DNA of 6,751 bases. It comes from Proteobacteria bacterium UBA7447 (GTDB lineage Bacteria; Pseudomonadota; Gammaproteobacteria; Arenicellales; UBA868). A program made the position numbers and the translations under genes. This document shows positions 1 through 6,100 of this stretch, piece by piece; positions within the stretch are counted from its first letter, which is position 1; the number at the start of each line of letters is the position of its first letter. The notes under the pieces are model-generated. The model saw only the letters and a list, made by a program, of their open reading frames with translations, did no database searches and had not been told where the DNA came from. Location of the stretch: contig DLPX01000071.1 of the NCBI GenBank assembly GCA_002477475.1, positions 1-6,751 of the forward strand, in the 5' to 3' direction.

Positions 1-36
1 TAGAGTGGTCTTCCAACAATTAAAAGGAGATACACC

Positions 37-318
37 ATGTATTTTCGCGTTACGACTTATGGTTTTGATGCTGCCCGATTTGACGAATTTTTGGCAATGG
101 CTGACACATTTCGAGACGAACTCAACGCCATTGACGGGCTTGAATCCGTTCACTCGTGCGTCGTCGATGAAGGCCAGGGCATGATCGTCTCTCGCTATGC
201 GAGCGAAGCTGCTGCCGACGAGGCGCAGCCGCAGATCCAGGCCATTATGGGACGTATGGCGCCCATGATGACCTCGATGCCGGAAGTGACAGCCGGCGAG
301 GTCGTGTGGGAACTCTAA
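37..318 (+). CDS. Small dimeric alpha/beta-barrel (ABM-like) protein
   Basis: This is a 93-residue soluble protein with no signal peptide or membrane segment. The ATG is preceded by a good Shine-Dalgarno sequence, AGGAGA at 25-30, six bases upstream, which fixes the start. The pattern is a short N-terminal strand (MYFRVTTY, residues 1-8), a helix containing FDEFLAMADTFRDEL (about 15-29), a central strand pair (GLESVHSCVVDE, then GMIVSRYAS), a second helix (about 58-78) and a final strand (EVTAGEVVWEL). That order and length match the antibiotic-biosynthesis-monooxygenase/ferredoxin-like barrel superfamily, whose members usually dimerise. I cannot see a convincing catalytic set, so it may be a small oxygenase or a non-enzymatic relative. 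The second helix is rich in methionine (MGRMAPMMTSM). The gene ends before a hairpin and a strong terminator, and only 36 bases of upstream sequence are visible, so its promoter and any operon partner lie outside the window. The gene call is firm; the family is a fold-level judgement. Confidence 0.85.
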   Translation: MYFRVTTYGFDAARFDEFLAMADTFRDELNAIDGLESVHSCVVDEGQGMIVSRYASEAAADEAQPQIQAIMGRMAPMMTSMPEVTAGEVVWEL

Positions 319-350
319 ACAGGGGCAGGCGCTCGCGTCACACTGATGTC

Positions 351-428
351 ACACGGCGCGGAGCATAATGCGCGTGTTGTATCCTCCTCCTAAATATTGA
401 CCCCGGCACTTTTCCGGGGTCTTTTTTT
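351..428 (+). ncRNA. Candidate small RNA with anti-Shine-Dalgarno tract
   Basis: Downstream of the small protein the transcript has three parts. The first is a hairpin, ACACGGCGC (351-359) pairing with GCGCGTGT (370-377), giving eight base pairs with one bulged G and a ten-base loop that contains GGAG. The second is an unpaired TCCTCCTCCT tract (382-391), complementary to Shine-Dalgarno sequences. The third is an intrinsic terminator (399-428). Hairpin, C/U-rich linker and terminator is a typical layout for a regulatory RNA that blocks ribosome binding. I see no clear promoter between 319 and 350, so if this is a small RNA it would most likely be cut from the 3' end of the upstream mRNA. The alternative is an ordinary 3' untranslated region. 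Expression is not shown by the sequence. Confidence 0.35.
399..428 (+). terminator. Strong intrinsic terminator
   Basis: A perfect 8-bp stem, GACCCCGG (399-406) with CCGGGGTC (414-421), closes a seven-base loop and is followed at once by seven T residues (422-428). The T run exists only on the plus strand; leftward, the hairpin is followed by AATATTTAGG. It therefore ends plus-strand transcription from the small gene at 37-318 and does not serve the convergent flavodoxin gene. Confidence 0.92.
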
Positions 429-443
429 ATCTAGTCCTTTTGT

Positions 444-914
444 TTAAAAGATTCCGCCATCCAGACCTGCCGCCATCGCCATGCCAAGAGTATGGCAATC
501 TTCTACGAAGTCCTCTTGCCATTCGCCATGACAGATCATCGGCTTCTGCACGGCTCGCCAGCCAAGACCGGATGTGATCGACTCAACTGCACGCCGTGTG
601 CCCGTGCCGTCAAGCTTGGCGCGGATGTATAGCGCATACGGCAAGCCACCGGTGTCATCAAGACAGGGGTAGTAGACACGATCAAAAAAATCCTTGAGTG
701 CCCCGCTCATATATCCGAGGTTCTCAGTGGTGCCAAGAACAAGTGCTTTCGCTGCAAGGACGTCATCCGCGTCCGTGTCAAACGGTGTTTTCGTTACGAC
801 TTTGACGCTGCCTGCCTCCGCGGCCAATGCGCCTGCCTCGACAGCGTCACGCAGTCTTTGGGTATTGGCAGACGGCACATGACCAACGATCAGCAGGGTT
901 CTCGAATCATTCAT
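444..914 (-). CDS. Flavodoxin-family NAD(P)H oxidoreductase-like protein
   Basis: This is a 156-residue cytosolic protein with a flavodoxin-like fold, expected to bind FMN and to take part in electron transfer or quinone/FMN reduction. Strand 1 plus the phosphate-binding loop is TLLIVGHVPSANTQRL (residues 6-21); S15, N17 and T18 take the place of the usual phosphate-binding residues. The second flavin loop is LGTTENLGYMSGALKDFFDR (60-79), matching the G-T-x-x-x-x-G-x-M-S-G-x-x-K-x-F-x-D-R signature of this family. I chose the ATG at 914. The open frame extends upstream to a TTG at 1016, but that extension runs through a transcription terminator (985-1013), so it cannot be the normal start. 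A GTG at 941 is a second possibility. Neither has a visible Shine-Dalgarno sequence. A promoter-like pair places transcription start very near the ATG, so the mRNA may be leaderless. The gene converges on the one at 37-318. Electron donor and substrate cannot be told from sequence. Confidence 0.85.
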   Translation of the reverse strand: MNDSRTLLIVGHVPSANTQRLRDAVEAGALAAEAGSVKVVTKTPFDTDADDVLAAKALVLGTTENLGYMSGALKDFFDRVYYPCLDDTGGLPYALYIRAKLDGTGTRRAVESITSGLGWRAVQKPMICHGEWQEDFVEDCHTLGMAMAAGLDGGIF

Positions 915-921
915 CGGAACA

Positions 922-949
922 TTGTCGGTGCGCCCTCTCACTCCGACAA
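922..949 (-). promoter_or_regulatory. Inverted repeat overlapping possible flavodoxin promoter
   Basis: On the plus strand TTGTCGG (922-928) and CCGACAA (943-949) form a perfect 7-bp inverted repeat with half-site centres 21 bp apart, two helical turns, which suits a dimeric regulator. Read on the minus strand, TTGTCG (949-944) and GACAAT (926-921) are 17 bp apart and each match four of six bases of the sigma-70 -35 and -10 consensus. The ATG at 914 begins only six bases after that -10. The site may be promoter plus operator or a small stem-loop; both matches are modest. Confidence 0.3.
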
Positions 950-984
950 GAGGCAGGCGTGGTGAGTACCCGTCCGCATGATTT

Positions 985-1013
985 AAAAGAAAGTCCCGGG
1001 AAGGCCCGGGACT
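985..1013 (-). terminator. Intrinsic terminator reading leftward
   Basis: AGTCCCGGG (992-1000) and CCCGGGACT (1005-1013) form a perfect 9-bp stem around a four-base loop. On the minus strand the stem is followed by TTCTTTT (991-985); on the plus strand it is followed by CAATTGCC, which is not T-rich. It therefore terminates a minus-strand transcript that starts to its right, where there is no protein gene ending. It also insulates the flavodoxin gene from that transcription. Confidence 0.85.
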
Positions 1014-1045
1014 CAATTGCCGAGGAGGAAGGAGGATTTACATCT
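985..1045 (-). ncRNA. Candidate small RNA with anti-Shine-Dalgarno tract
   Basis: The terminator at 985-1013 needs a transcript, and to its right on the minus strand I find no ORF that ends there. What does lie there is TCCTCCTTCCTCCTC (1036-1022), doubly complementary to Shine-Dalgarno sequences, then GGCAATTG and the terminator stem. A possible promoter at 1076-1049 would start the RNA near 1045-1041, giving about 55-60 nt. A short RNA made of an unpaired anti-Shine-Dalgarno tract plus a terminator is a plausible translation-blocking regulator. The build repeats that of the plus-strand candidate at 351-428. Alternatives are a longer RNA starting further right, or read-through from the kefB-like promoter region. 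The exact 5' end is inferred. Confidence 0.4.
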
Positions 1046-1048
1046 AGA

Positions 1049-1076
1049 CTTTTATGCTAGCAAAAAGGGGATTCAA
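1049..1076 (-). promoter_or_regulatory. Possible promoter for the leftward small RNA
   Basis: On the minus strand TTGAAT (1076-1071) and TAAAAG (1054-1049) are separated by 16 bp and each match four of six consensus bases. Upstream lie A/T tracts (1077-1120) that could act as an UP element. Matches in AT-rich DNA arise easily by chance, so the main support is the terminator a short distance downstream. Confidence 0.25.
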
Positions 1077-1106
1077 TTTCACTTTTGAAAAAGAAAATTC
1101 CCTTTT
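1063..1106. repeat. AT-rich inverted repeat / stem-loop
   Basis: AAAAGGGGATT (1063-1073) pairs with AATTCCCTTTT (1096-1106) over 11 bp, with one G-U pair when read on the plus strand. Inside, TTTC (1077-1080) pairs with GAAA (1087-1090) around a six-base loop. On the plus strand the stem is followed by GTTTTTAATAATTT (1107-1120), so it could act as a rightward terminator; leftward the stem itself ends in TTTTT. It sits in an AT-rich island (about 1040-1145) unlike the surrounding sequence. A small mobile repeat remnant is another possibility, but I see no second copy in the window. Confidence 0.45.
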
Positions 1107-1249
1107 GTTTTTAATAATTTCCGTTAACTTAGACTAAGTAGACACGCATCAAATGGTTACTCCAAAAACCTCTAATCCACTTCAATTGTGTGGGCATTTT
1201 CCTCGCTGCGATTTCCCACCGATCTTACGCGTCGTTGCCTTCTGTCCAT

Positions 1250-1277
1250 AAAAAAATAGACCGGGACTCGTCTTATT
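1250..1277 (-). terminator. Weak terminator-like hairpin reading leftward
   Basis: On the minus strand AATAAGAC (1277-1270) pairs with GTCTATT (1261-1255) over seven base pairs with one bulged A, around the eight-base loop GAGTCCCG. The complement of a seven-base A run at 1250-1256 supplies the U tract. The stem is short and AT-rich at its base. It lies about 30 bases after the stop of the protein-like stretch ending at 1306, which is the main reason to take it seriously. Confidence 0.35.
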
Positions 1278-1305
1278 TAGGCTTAGGGTATTCATCGCCC
1301 AGCCG

Positions 1306-1431
1306 TCACTTCACATCGACTTCCTCGATCCGCACCTTTGGAATCCTCAGAGGACTGACCTCGACCGGAATGCCTATCTCACGCAACAGTTCAACCGGAT
1401 CCTGACGCCACCTGGTCTCATCACCGCTGAA
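1306..1431 (-). pseudogene. Possible gene remnant or unannotated small protein
   Basis: One minus-strand frame is open from 1431 to a TGA at 1308-1306 (41 codons) and reads like the end of a real protein: it contains RWRQDPVELLREIGIPVEV and then SPLRIPKVRIEEVDVK. Charged and hydrophobic residues alternate as in folded proteins, unlike typical shadow frames. There is no ATG or GTG in this stretch; a TTG lies near 1388-1386. The same frame continues upstream of one TGA (1434-1432) to another at 1485-1483, with plausible residues between. It could be the broken 3' end of a decayed gene or a small protein with a non-standard start. A terminator-like hairpin follows. I do not recognise the family, and the stretch is short enough to be chance. 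Confidence 0.2.
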
Positions 1432-1449
1432 TCACACAGCTTTCCTTTT

Positions 1450-1478
1450 TTCGCCGCACAAACCTCGTCGCTTAAAAT
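1450..1478 (+). promoter_or_regulatory. Possible promoter of the antiporter gene
   Basis: TAAAAT at 1473-1478 matches five of six bases of the -10 consensus. The best-placed -35, TTCGCC at 1450-1455 with a 17-bp spacer, is poor. Transcription would start near 1485 and give a leader of about 36 bases before the ATG at 1521. I see no operator-like repeat. Confidence 0.25.
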
Positions 1479-1520
1479 ACGCTCATCCTCTTCATTGGTA
1501 ACCCGACTCGCAACCCGCTT

Positions 1521-3128
1521 ATGGATTGGCACTGGATAAGCCCCGCCCTTGGCGACGTCGGCTGGATTGCGCTCGCCTTTGTGCTCGGCCTTGCTGCCCG
1601 TCTTGTAAACCTGCCGCCGCTGGTGGGCTTCTTGATCGCCGGCTTTTTGCTTAATGCCTTGGGTGTGACGGGCGGCGACACGCTCGAGAAGATCTCCGAG
1701 ATCGGCGTCACGCTGCTGCTCTTTACGGTGGGTCTCAAACTCGAGGTGAAGACGCTCATCCGGCGTCATGTCTGGGCCACCAGCGGCCTTCACATGGTAT
1801 TGGTGGTGGCGATCTTGGGGCTCGTGGTCTTCGGACTCGCCACCCTCAATCTGCCGCTTTTCTCCGGAATGACCTGGCAGCATGCTGCGCTGCTTGCTTT
1901 TGCCCTCAGCTTCTCAAGTACGGTATTCGCAGTAAAGGTGCTGGAGGAAAGAGCCCAGATCAAGTCGCACTTTGGCCGGGTCGCGATCGGTATTCTGGTG
2001 ATCCAGGATCTTGCGGCAGTGATTTTTCTCGCGGCCTCCGCGGGCAAGACACCTTCTGTATGGGCGCTCGCCCTGTTGGCGTTGATACCCCTGCGGCACG
2101 TGCTATATCGCCTGCTGGATCGCAGCGGACACGGCGAACTGCTTGTGCTCTTCGGGCTCGTGCTGGCGCTTGGCAGCGCCGAACTCTTTGACCTCACCGG
2201 CATCAAAGGTGACGTCGGCGCTCTGATGATTGGAGTGCTGATCGCCCGTCACCCCAAAGCCTCCGAGCTCGGCCGAACCATGCTCGGCTTCAAGGATCTC
2301 TTCCTGGTGGGCTTTTTTCTGTCGGTCGGCATGGCCGGCACCCTTACCCCCACCGCTGTCCTGATCGGCATCCTGATGGTCCCGCTTTTGCTCGCCAAGT
2401 CGGCTCTATTTTTCTTCCTGCTGACGCGCTTTGGGCTGCGCGCAAGAAATGCCCTGCTTTCTACCCTGACGCTGAGCAACTACAGCGAGTTCGGGCTGAT
2501 TGTGGCAGCCATCAGTGTTGCCAACGGCTGGCTCGATGTGCAGTGGCTGGTAGTGATATCCGTTGCACTCTCGCTCTCTTATCTTGCGGCAGCTCCCCTC
2601 ACCTCTCGCGATGAAAAACTGTACCGGCGCAGGCGGGATTTCTGGATTCGTTTTCAGGGCGAAACACGGCTCGCAGAAGACCCGCCGCTTGAGACCGACC
2701 ACGCGACGATTGCGATCTTTGGAATGGGACGGGTTGGCGCGGGTGCCTATGATGCAATGCGAAAGGAGCACGGCGCTACGGTTATCGGAATAGATTTTGA
2801 TATCGAACGGGTTCGCTACCACTGCGAGGCCGGTCGCAACGTTGTGCGGGGGACACCCAGTGACGCCGACTTCTGGGAGCAGTTACGGGGCAAACATCAC
2901 TTTGAACTCATCATGCTGGCTCTGCCCAATCTGGAGGCCAACCTGAGCGCACTGGAACAACTCAAAGAGATAGGATTCTCCGGGCGGATCGCCGCCACCG
3001 CACGCTATCCCGACGACGTCGAATCCCTGCAAGAGGCGGGTGCCAATACTGTTTTCAACATCTACGGCGAGGCTGGCGCCGGTTTTGCCACCTACACAGA
3101 AGACTTTCTTGCAAAGCAGGGCCGCTAA
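1521..3128 (+). CDS. CPA2 (Kef-type) cation:proton antiporter with TrkA-N domain
   Basis: This 535-residue inner-membrane protein is expected to exchange K+ or Na+ for protons. Residues about 12-361 form a Na+/H+ exchanger domain with some 12-13 hydrophobic segments. Family marks include LPPLVGFLIAG (31-41), LSFSSTVFAVKVLEE (129-143), the ion-site pair Q162-D163 in GILVIQDLAAV, and FLSVGM (266-271). After a basic stretch (YRRRRDFW, 368-375) comes a TrkA-N/RCK nucleotide-binding domain: IAIFGMGRVG (397-406) with a G-x-G-x-x-G loop, and the strand-2 acid at D425 (VIGIDFD). The protein ends soon after this domain, with no TrkA-C, and is shorter than E. coli KefC (about 620), closer to YbaL (about 558). 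The glutathione control of KefB/KefC therefore cannot be assumed. The ATG at 1521 is the first usable start after a TAA at 1473-1475 and has no clear Shine-Dalgarno sequence. Its stop lies 15 bases from that of the convergent ABC exporter. The family is certain; ion and gating ligand are not. Confidence 0.95.
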   Translation: MDWHWISPALGDVGWIALAFVLGLAARLVNLPPLVGFLIAGFLLNALGVTGGDTLEKISEIGVTLLLFTVGLKLEVKTLIRRHVWATSGLHMVLVVAILGLVVFGLATLNLPLFSGMTWQHAALLAFALSFSSTVFAVKVLEERAQIKSHFGRVAIGILVIQDLAAVIFLAASAGKTPSVWALALLALIPLRHVLYRLLDRSGHGELLVLFGLVLALGSAELFDLTGIKGDVGALMIGVLIARHPKASELGRTMLGFKDLFLVGFFLSVGMAGTLTPTAVLIGILMVPLLLAKSALFFFLLTRFGLRARNALLSTLTLSNYSEFGLIVAAISVANGWLDVQWLVVISVALSLSYLAAAPLTSRDEKLYRRRRDFWIRFQGETRLAEDPPLETDHATIAIFGMGRVGAGAYDAMRKEHGATVIGIDFDIERVRYHCEAGRNVVRGTPSDADFWEQLRGKHHFELIMLALPNLEANLSALEQLKEIGFSGRIAATARYPDDVESLQEAGANTVFNIYGEAGAGFATYTEDFLAKQGR

Positions 3129-3130
3129 TC

Positions 3131-3159
3131 GCGCCAGCGGGCACTAAGCTGCGCTGCGC
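3131..3159. terminator. Stem-loop between convergent genes, no U tract
   Basis: GCGCCAGCG (3131-3139) pairs with CGCTGCGC (3152-3159) over eight base pairs with one bulged C, around a 12-base loop that contains the stop codon of the ABC gene. Neither strand has a T run after it, so it is not a classical intrinsic terminator. It is the only candidate structure for ending or stabilising the two converging mRNAs. Confidence 0.3.
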
Positions 3160-6100
3160 CCGGCAGTACCGGCCAACTGATGCGCCACGAGTTGGGCATA
3201 AAGGCCGCCGCGGGCCAGCAGTTCGCCGTGTGTGCCGCTTTCAATCACCTGTCCCTGATCAAGCGCAACGATCTTGTCGGCGCCGCGCACGGTGGACAAC
3301 CGATGGGCGATCACCAGCGTGGTGCGGTCGGTCATCAGTGCTTCAAGGGCCTGGCGAACCGCCTGCTCGTTCACGGCATCAAGATGGGACGTCGCTTCAT
3401 CCAGGATCAGCACGGGCGCATCTTTCAAAAATGCCCGGGCGATGGCAACACGCTGGCGCTGCCCGCCCGAAAGGCGCATGCCGCGTTCGCCCACCATGGT
3501 CTCAAGCCCTTCGGGAAGACCTGCCACTAGCTCACTGAGCGATGCCCGCTCAAGTGTTGCGGCAAGTTCTTCTTCGGTCGCCTCTGGCCGGGCGATCAGG
3601 ATATTGGCGCGCAAGGTGTCATTAAAAAGAAAAGTATCCTGTGCGACGAGCGCAATCTGTCCACGTAGATCATCAAGACGATAATCGCGAAGATCATGCC
3701 CGCCCAGCGTAATGGATCCCTGCTGGGGATCCCAAAAACGCATCAACAAATGCGCGATGGTGGTCTTGCCGGCACCGGACGGCCCCACGAGGGCAATCGT
3801 CTTGCCCGCTTCGGCCTCAAAATTGGCGGCATCGAGCGCCGACCGGTTGCCGGTTTCATATCTGAAATCCACCTCATCCAGCACAATCGGGACACCGCCG
3901 CCCTCGCGAGCAACGGGCACGCCGGGACCGTCGGTGACGGGCACCGGCTCATGCTCGACGGCGTAAAGCCGGCGGGTTGAGCCCAGCGTATCGGCAAGCT
4001 GGCGGCTGACCTCTGAAATCTCCGAGATCGGCAAAAAGGCCGCCATGGCAAGCAGCGTCAGCAATGGCAGCATCGCGCCTTCGAGCACCCCTGCGTTGAC
4101 CAGCATCGCACCGGTCACCACCACCGCAAGACCGCCAAGACCCGTCGCGACTTCCAGCAGCGCACTCTGAAAGGTGAGATCAGAAAAGAACGGCAGGCGG
4201 ATGCGGTGATGATGCTCAGTACGTTCGGTCAGCTCTTCGCGGCGCGCTTTTACGTAGTTAAACGCAATCACCTCGGCAAGACCCTGCACGCTATCGACGG
4301 CGTGGGCATTCAATTCGCCCAGCGCCTCGCGCGCCCTTGAGCCCATCTCATCCACACGCTTTCTCAGCATAAAGGGACTGAGCGCCACCAAAACCAGAAA
4401 CGGCACCAGCACCAACGCCATGATCCACCCGAAGTAAAACAGCACACCCATCACCAGCGCCGGCACCAGCACTGCCACGAACGCCGGCGCCACCGTGTGC
4501 GCAAAGAAATACTCCACGAGCTCAACGTCGTAGGTTGCCATCCCCACCATATCGCCCGTACGTCTTCGCACCATATAAGCCGGCGCCAACCGGTCGAGCT
4601 TTTCAAACAGGGCGATGCGCATCTCGGCGAGCAACCGAAAAGCCATGTCGTGCGCGATCCAGGACTCCAGCCAGTGAAACACCCCGGCGACCGGCGCCAT
4701 GACTGCGAGCAGGATCAGCAGATCCACAAAGGGCTCACCGGTTTTAACGGCCCGTACGGCCAGCGCCCCAACCACACCGATGCCGATATACGCCAGCACC
4801 CGCGTCACCCCAAAGCCAAAAGTCATCACGAGCCTGCCTTTATAGGGCACGATGTATTTCATCAATTCGCGTGCGGCAGCGAGCCAGCCAAGCCCCTGCG
4901 CTTTAACGATGGCGTCCGTTGGCGCGAACTGCGCCTCCTCGCTATAGGTCGGCATCTTTTCGGTCTTGCGTACCCGCTCGAGATCGACCTCGATTGCCCC
5001 GCCCACGCTTTCTTCGGCCTGCGCCGCCATCAGCTGGTGATAGACACCGTGCCTGGCCATGAGTTCAGCGTGGGTGCCCTCTTCGGCGATACCCCCCTCG
5101 TTCAGCACCAGAATACGATCGGCATCGATGACGCTCGAAAGCCTATGCGCAAAGATCAGCGTGGTGCGCCCTCGCATCAACCGATCGAGCGCGTCCTGAA
5201 TGATCGATTCGTTCTCGGCATCCACTGCCGAGAGCGCTTCATCCAGAATCAGGATTGGTGCGTCTCTCAAGATCGCCCGGGCGATCGCCACTCGCTGGCG
5301 CTGCCCACCGGAAAGTCGGATGCCCCGCTCACCGATTACGGTGTCATACCCCTGAGGCAGCAGCGAGACAAATTCATGGGCGTTGGCAGCGCGGCAGGCG
5401 GCTTCGAGCTCTTCGGCTGTGGCATCGGGCTTGCCGACCCGGAGGTTATCCCCCACCGTGCCATGAAAAAGATAAGTATCCTGGTTGACGACCGCGATCT
5501 GGCCGCGGATATCTTCAAGGCGTAGGTCTTTAAGATCATGACCCCCGATCTTTACCGTGCCCGAGTCGGGATCATAAAAACGCAAGAGCAGACGCACGAT
5601 CGACGACTTGCCCGCGCCGCTTGGCCCAACAAAGCCCACCCGCTCACCGGCCGCCACGGCGAAACTCAACCCTTCATGGGTGGTGCGCCGCCCGCCGGGA
5701 TAGGCAAAGCCCACGCCTTCCAGCGCAACCGTAGGCTCGAGCGCATCCACAACCAAAGGCGAAGACACCTCATTGACCATCGGCTTGGCATCCATCAGCT
5801 GGAAGATGGCCTGTGAGGACGACTGCGCCAACATGCCGTTGTGCATGAGCGAGCGCATGTCACGAAGCGGCCGATACACCTCAACGCCGAGCATCAGCAC
5901 CAACAGCAGCACACCAAGACTCATCTCACCATCAACCACTCGAAAGGCGCCAAAGGCGAGAGTCACCGCGACGCCGAGCGTGATCCCGGTATCGGTGATG
6001 CCGCGGGCAAGCGAGTTGGTCGCGAGCACCCACATCGTGGATTTAAACAGGGCGTGGGCGGTGTCTTTGAGCTTGCGGGCGCGGGCAGTGCTCTGGCCAA

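Larger units (their letters stand above)
1017..1520. other. Intergenic region, about 500 bases
   Basis: No convincing complete gene is found between the flavodoxin gene and the antiporter. The left part (1017-1145) is AT-rich and holds the anti-Shine-Dalgarno tract, a possible minus-strand promoter and the inverted repeat. The middle (1146-1249) shows nothing I can name. The right part holds a weak minus-strand terminator-like hairpin (1250-1277), a short protein-like minus-strand reading frame (1306-1431) and a possible promoter for the antiporter (-10 at 1473-1478). Confidence 0.6.

Noticed and set aside
915..1016. Upstream extension of the flavodoxin gene to a TTG start
   Set aside because: The extension reads through the 9-bp terminator stem at 992-1013 and adds residues before the canonical first strand of the fold.
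1085..1117. Plus-strand promoter-like TTGAAA and TAATAA in the AT-rich island
   Set aside because: The spacer is 21 bp, too long, and the elements lie inside the inverted repeat; no gene starts close downstream.
1054..1137. A 27-codon plus-strand ORF behind a very strong Shine-Dalgarno-like AAGGAGGA at 1029-1036
   Set aside because: The spacing to the ATG is 17 bases, too long for normal initiation; the ORF consists mostly of the AT-rich inverted repeat, and the purine tract is better explained as the complement of the anti-Shine-Dalgarno tract.
1190..1405. A 71-codon plus-strand open frame starting with GTG
   Set aside because: It is Ser/Thr-rich, has no Shine-Dalgarno sequence, and is antisense to the more protein-like minus-strand stretch.
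1374..1883. A 169-codon minus-strand open frame
   Set aside because: Most of it is antisense to the 5' part of the antiporter gene and shows low-complexity E/K/R/Q-rich shadow composition; only the different frame ending at 1306 looked protein-like.
4497..5525. A 342-codon plus-strand open frame
   Set aside because: It lies antisense to the ABC exporter over NBD1 and TMD2, has a His/Arg/Gln-rich composition with no recognisable motif, and arises from the codon bias of the real gene.
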